NCBI GenBank assembly: GCA_009379825.1
Contig: WHTA01000011.1
Location: 1 to 64,000, forward strand
DNA length: 64,000 nucleotides
Origin: Streptosporangiales bacterium
GTDB lineage: Bacteria; Actinomycetota; Actinomycetes; Streptosporangiales; WHST01
Direction of reading: 5' to 3'
Below the pieces are notes generated by a model that saw only the letters and a list, made by a program, of their open reading frames with translations, did not search any database and was not told where the DNA came from. Shown here in pieces: positions 61,170 to 64,000 of the stretch; positions within the stretch are counted from its first letter, which is position 1, and every line of letters begins with the position of its first letter. Position numbers and translations under genes: made by a program.

Positions 61170-63424
61170 CCACCACCGTCGGCGGGATTGGCGAGCGGGC
61201 GGTGCGTCCGGACGGCTGGGCGAAGGTCACGGGCGAGTTCACGTACGCGTCCGACCTGGTCCCGCACACCGCCCTGTTCGGTGCCACTCTGCGCAGTCCG
61301 TACCCGCATGCCAGGATCCGCGGCATCGACACGGGCGCCGCGCGCCGGCTGCCTGGTGTGCACGCGGTGCTGACGCACGCCGACGTGCCCGGTGAGAAGC
61401 ACACCGGGCAGGACGAGCGCGACCAGCCGGTGCTGGCGATCGACATCGTGCGCTTCCACGGCGAGCCGGTGGCGTTGGTCGCGGCGGACGACCCGGCCAC
61501 CGCCCGTCGCGCGCTGGGGCTGATCGCCGTCGACTACCAGGTGCTCGAACCGCTCACCGACCCATTGCGCGCGGCGTTCGACCACGACGCGCCGCACCTG
61601 CACAAGGGCGGGAACATCGCCAGGCACCAGCCGATACGTGTCGGCGACCCGGACGAGGCGCACGCCGACGTCGTGGTTCGCAACACCTACCGGGTCGGCA
61701 TGCAGGACCAGGCGTTCCTCGGCCCGGAGGCCGGGCTCGCGGTGCCGACCGCCGACGGCGGCGTCGAGCTGCACGTCGCCACCCAGTGGCTGCACGTCGA
61801 CCTGGACCAGCTCGCTCCGTGCCTCGGCCTGCCGACGGACAAGGTGCGGATGGTGCTCGCCGGCGTCGGCGGCGCGTTCGGCGGCCGCGAGGACCTCTCC
61901 GTGCAGGTGCACGCCTGCCTGCTCGCGCTCCGCACCGGCCGCCCGGTGCGGATGGCGTACCACAGGGAGGAGTCGTTCTTCGGGCACGTGCACCGCCATC
62001 CCGCCGTGCTGACCTACGAGCACGGCGCGACCACCGACGGCCGGCTGGTGTACGTGAAGGCGGAGATCGTGCTCGACGGCGGCGCGTACCTGGCCACCAC
62101 GAGGGCGGTGGTGGGCAACGCGGCGTCGCTCGGCGTCGGCCCGTACGAGGTGCCGCACGTCGCGGTGGACGCGTACGGGGTGTACACGAACAACCCGCCG
62201 TGCGGCGCGATGCGCGGGTTCGGCGCGGTGCAGGCGTGCTTCGCGTACGAGTCGCAGATGGACGCGCTCGCCGCGGAGCTCGGCCTCGACCCGCTGGAGG
62301 TACGCAGGCGCAACGCCGTGCGGGAGGGGTCGCGGCTCGCGACCGGTCAGCAGCTCGACTCCCCCGCGCCGCTGACCGAGATGCTCGACCGCATCGCCGG
62401 CTTCCCACTGCCGGCACCGGTCACCCATCCGCCAGATCCGCGCGACCTGCCTGGCGGCGTCTCGAACACCACGCACGGCGAGGGCGTGGTGCGCGGTGTC
62501 GGTTACGGCGTCGGCATCAAGAACCTGTGCTTCTCCGAGGGTTTCGACGACTACGCCACCGCCCGGGTGGTCCTGGAGTCGGTCGACGGCGAGCCGGTGG
62601 TGCGGGTGCACACGGCCGCCGCGGAGGTGGGCCAGGGCCTGGTGACCGTGCAGCATCAGGTCGCCAACACCGAGCTCGGCGTGCCCCGCGTGGTGCTCGA
62701 GACCGCGGACACCACGGTGGGTTCTGCCGGCTCGTCGTCCGCGTCACGGCAGTCGTACATGACCGGCGGCGCCGTACGGACCGCCTGCCTGGCCATCAAG
62801 GCCCGGGTGGCCGAGCTGCTCGGCCACCAGCCGGAGGAGCTGACCTGGACCGGCGGCACCGTACGTACGGCGGCCGGGGTGAGCTGACGGCTCGCCGACG
62901 TGCTCGACACCGCGGTCGAGGAGACCGCCGTGTTCAGGCACCGCCCGACGAAGCCGCTCGACCCGGTCACCGGGCAGGGCGACAGCCACGTACAGCTCGC
63001 GTTGTGCGTGCACCGCGCGGTCGTGGACGTGGACGTCGAGCTCGGCCTGGTGAAAGTGGTCGAGCTGGCCGCCGTCGAGGACGTCGGCTTCGCGGTCAAC
63101 CGGTCGGCGATCGAGGGTCAGATCCACGGCGGCTCTGCGCAGGGCCTCGGGCTCGCGGTGATGGAGGAGCTGCTCGTCGACGGCGGGCAGGTGCGCAACC
63201 CGTCGTTCACCGACTACCTGATCCCCACCTTCCTCGACATGCCACCGATGCGGCTGGACATCATGGAGTGCCCCGACCCGCATGCGCCGTACGGGCTGCG
63301 CGGCGTCGGCGAACCTGCCACGCTGTCGTCCACGCCGGCCATCGTGGCCGCCATCAGGGAAGCGACGGGGCTGGCGCTGACCCGGATCCCCGTACGACCT
63401 GAGCACCTGACCGACCAGACGTGA
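61166..63424 (+). pseudogene. Xanthine dehydrogenase-type molybdopterin subunit with in-frame TGA
   Basis: The reading frame from ATG 61166 encodes a molybdenum hydroxylase large chain. It has an N-terminal a/b hammerhead (VTGEFTYASDLVPHTALFGA), GVGGAFGGREDLSVQVHACL (substrate-loop Gln/Arg region), NPPCGAMRGFGAVQACFAYE and EVGQGLVTVQHQV. At 62885-62887 a TGA interrupts it after GGTVRTAAGVS. The same frame goes on without shift: RLADVLDTAVEETAVFRHRP and the C-terminal active-site part LRGVGEPATLSSTPAIVAAI (catalytic Glu in GVGEP) to 63424. A truncated chain lacking the GVGEP Glu could not be active. Reinitiation at GTG 62900 or a base error are alternatives. Confidence 0.8.
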
Positions 63425-63436
63425 CAGGAGCGGCCC

Positions 63437-63820
63437 ATGGTCCCGATGTTCCTCAACGGCACCGCCATGCGCGGCGGCGCGGCGCACGACGCCCTGCAGG
63501 GCGCCCGGCTGGTCGCGGAGATCTCGTCCGCACCGCGCTACCGGTTCTTCGCCGTACGCGGCGAGTTCCCCGGCATGACGCCGGCGGTGCCGGGCGAGAC
63601 CGGCTGCCGCGTGGCCGGTGAGCTGTACGAGCTGCCGCTCGACGTGCTCCGCGACTCGCTGCTGCCGACGGAGCCGCCGGAGCTCGAGCTCGGCGTCATC
63701 GAGCTGGCCAACGGCGAGGCGTCGCTCGCGATGGTGCTGCGCGACCAGTTCCGCGGTCACCACACGCTGGAGGACATCTCGGCCCTCGGCAGCTGGCGCG
63801 AGTACCAACAGCAGCGGTGA
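63437..63820 (+). CDS. AtzF C-terminal-domain-like (allophanate hydrolase-related) protein
   Basis: A 127-residue stand-alone protein resembling the C-terminal domain of allophanate hydrolase, a gamma-glutamylcyclotransferase-like fold: MFLNGTAMRGGAAHDAL, SAPRYRFFAVRGEFPGMTPA and GVIELANGEASLAMVLRDQF. The amidase domain of AtzF is absent. It lies between the xdh gene and allB, so a role with ureide or allophanate-type intermediates is suggested by context only. GTG or ATG starts upstream of 63437 are not needed. The stop overlaps the allB start (GTGA). Confidence 0.75.
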   Translation: MVPMFLNGTAMRGGAAHDALQGARLVAEISSAPRYRFFAVRGEFPGMTPAVPGETGCRVAGELYELPLDVLRDSLLPTEPPELELGVIELANGEASLAMVLRDQFRGHHTLEDISALGSWREYQQQR

Positions 63821-64000
63821 GCTCGCTCGTGCTGCGGTCGCAGCGGGTGGTGCTCCCTGACGGCGAGCGGCCGGCGACGGTCGTCGTCGAAGGCGGGCGG
63901 ATCGCCGCCGTGCTCGACCACGACGCGGAGGTCGACGCGGCCGAGATCGTCGACCTCGGCGACGACGCCCTGCTGCCCGGCCTCGTCGACACGCACGTGC
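63817..64000 (+). CDS. allB: Allantoinase (partial, runs off the window)
   Basis: The first 61 codons of an amidohydrolase. MSSLVLRSQRVVLPDGERPA, VVVEGGRIAAVL and DLGDDALLPGLVDTHV match the start of allantoinases, ending in the first metal-ligand motif (DTHVH). The GTG at 63817 overlaps the preceding stop. It would hydrolyse allantoin made by the upstream genes. The rest is outside the window. Confidence 0.85.
   Translation, partial: MSSLVLRSQRVVLPDGERPATVVVEGGRIAAVLDHDAEVDAAEIVDLGDDALLPGLVDTHV

Noticed and set aside
62885-62887. TGA as a selenocysteine codon in the molybdenum hydroxylase
   Set aside because: The TGA is in a linker where relatives have no Cys or Sec. No SECIS-like hairpin was apparent, and selenium in such enzymes is not encoded as Sec.

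Overview
The window is a high-GC chromosomal segment of an actinobacterium. Supporting signs are strong G/C bias at third codon positions, many GTG starts, frequent ATGA/GTGA gene overlaps, two mycothiol-dependent-type enzymes, a SARP regulator, a DUF2510 protein, a group 2 sigma-70 factor, a single-chain SecDF and an orn gene followed by tRNA-His. Genus cannot be fixed from this sequence.

Layout. 1-13 kb is a decayed or poorly resolved accessory region: ends of two transposases, a broken sulfotransferase, a broken beta-carbonic anhydrase, a frameshifted O-acetyltransferase and hydrolase, and a SARP regulator fused to the end of a DUF4097 protein. Intact genes there include two CorC-type CBS membrane proteins, two DinB/maleylpyruvate-isomerase-fold proteins and an Imm-5-like protein. 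13.7-17.7 kb holds a WXG-type secreted-protein pair (large member frameshifted), a frameshifted Pr6Pr membrane protein and a VOC protein. 17.7-24.5 kb is one leftward operon: an NMT1/SsuA-type ABC importer, a CaiB/BaiF CoA-transferase, a cyclase-family hydrolase, an MmgE/PrpD protein and a TetR regulator, preceded by a strong palindrome. It looks like uptake and breakdown of one organic acid. 24.8-29 kb has a GNAT, two paralogous membrane acyltransferases and a sigma factor.

29-35 kb contains a perfect actinobacterial-type SOS box, a VOC protein, SppA, a long Pro/Gln/Trp-rich DUF2510 membrane protein, orn and tRNA-His. 36-41 kb has a two-component system (kinase frameshifted) and an FCD-GntR regulator divergent from an unusual Nramp relative and an enolase-superfamily enzyme. 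41.3-44.5 kb contains a deleted phosphodiesterase gene, tRNA-Lys, a phage-type integrase whose 5' end is joined to a truncated MFS gene, and a TetR gene. 44.6-52 kb has a DUF3311/solute:sodium symporter pair, an acyl-CoA ligase/thioesterase/oxidoreductase operon, and a GlxA-type regulator with an oxidoreductase. 52-55 kb has secDF and a small membrane protein.

54.9-64 kb is a purine catabolism cluster. A PucR regulator is divergent from uraD, uraH, uox, the three xanthine-dehydrogenase-type subunits, 8-oxoguanine deaminase, an AtzF-C-like protein and allB (cut by the window end). Two oddities stand out: a small open frame made of repeated copies of the deaminase C-terminus, and an in-frame TGA in the molybdopterin subunit.

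The best candidates for new biology are the junction-duplication frame in the purine cluster, the palindrome-controlled ABC/CoA-transferase/PrpD operon, the Nramp relative lacking its metal-binding motifs, and the SOS box in front of a VOC/SppA pair. The many single-base frameshifts in homopolymers should first be checked against sequencing error.
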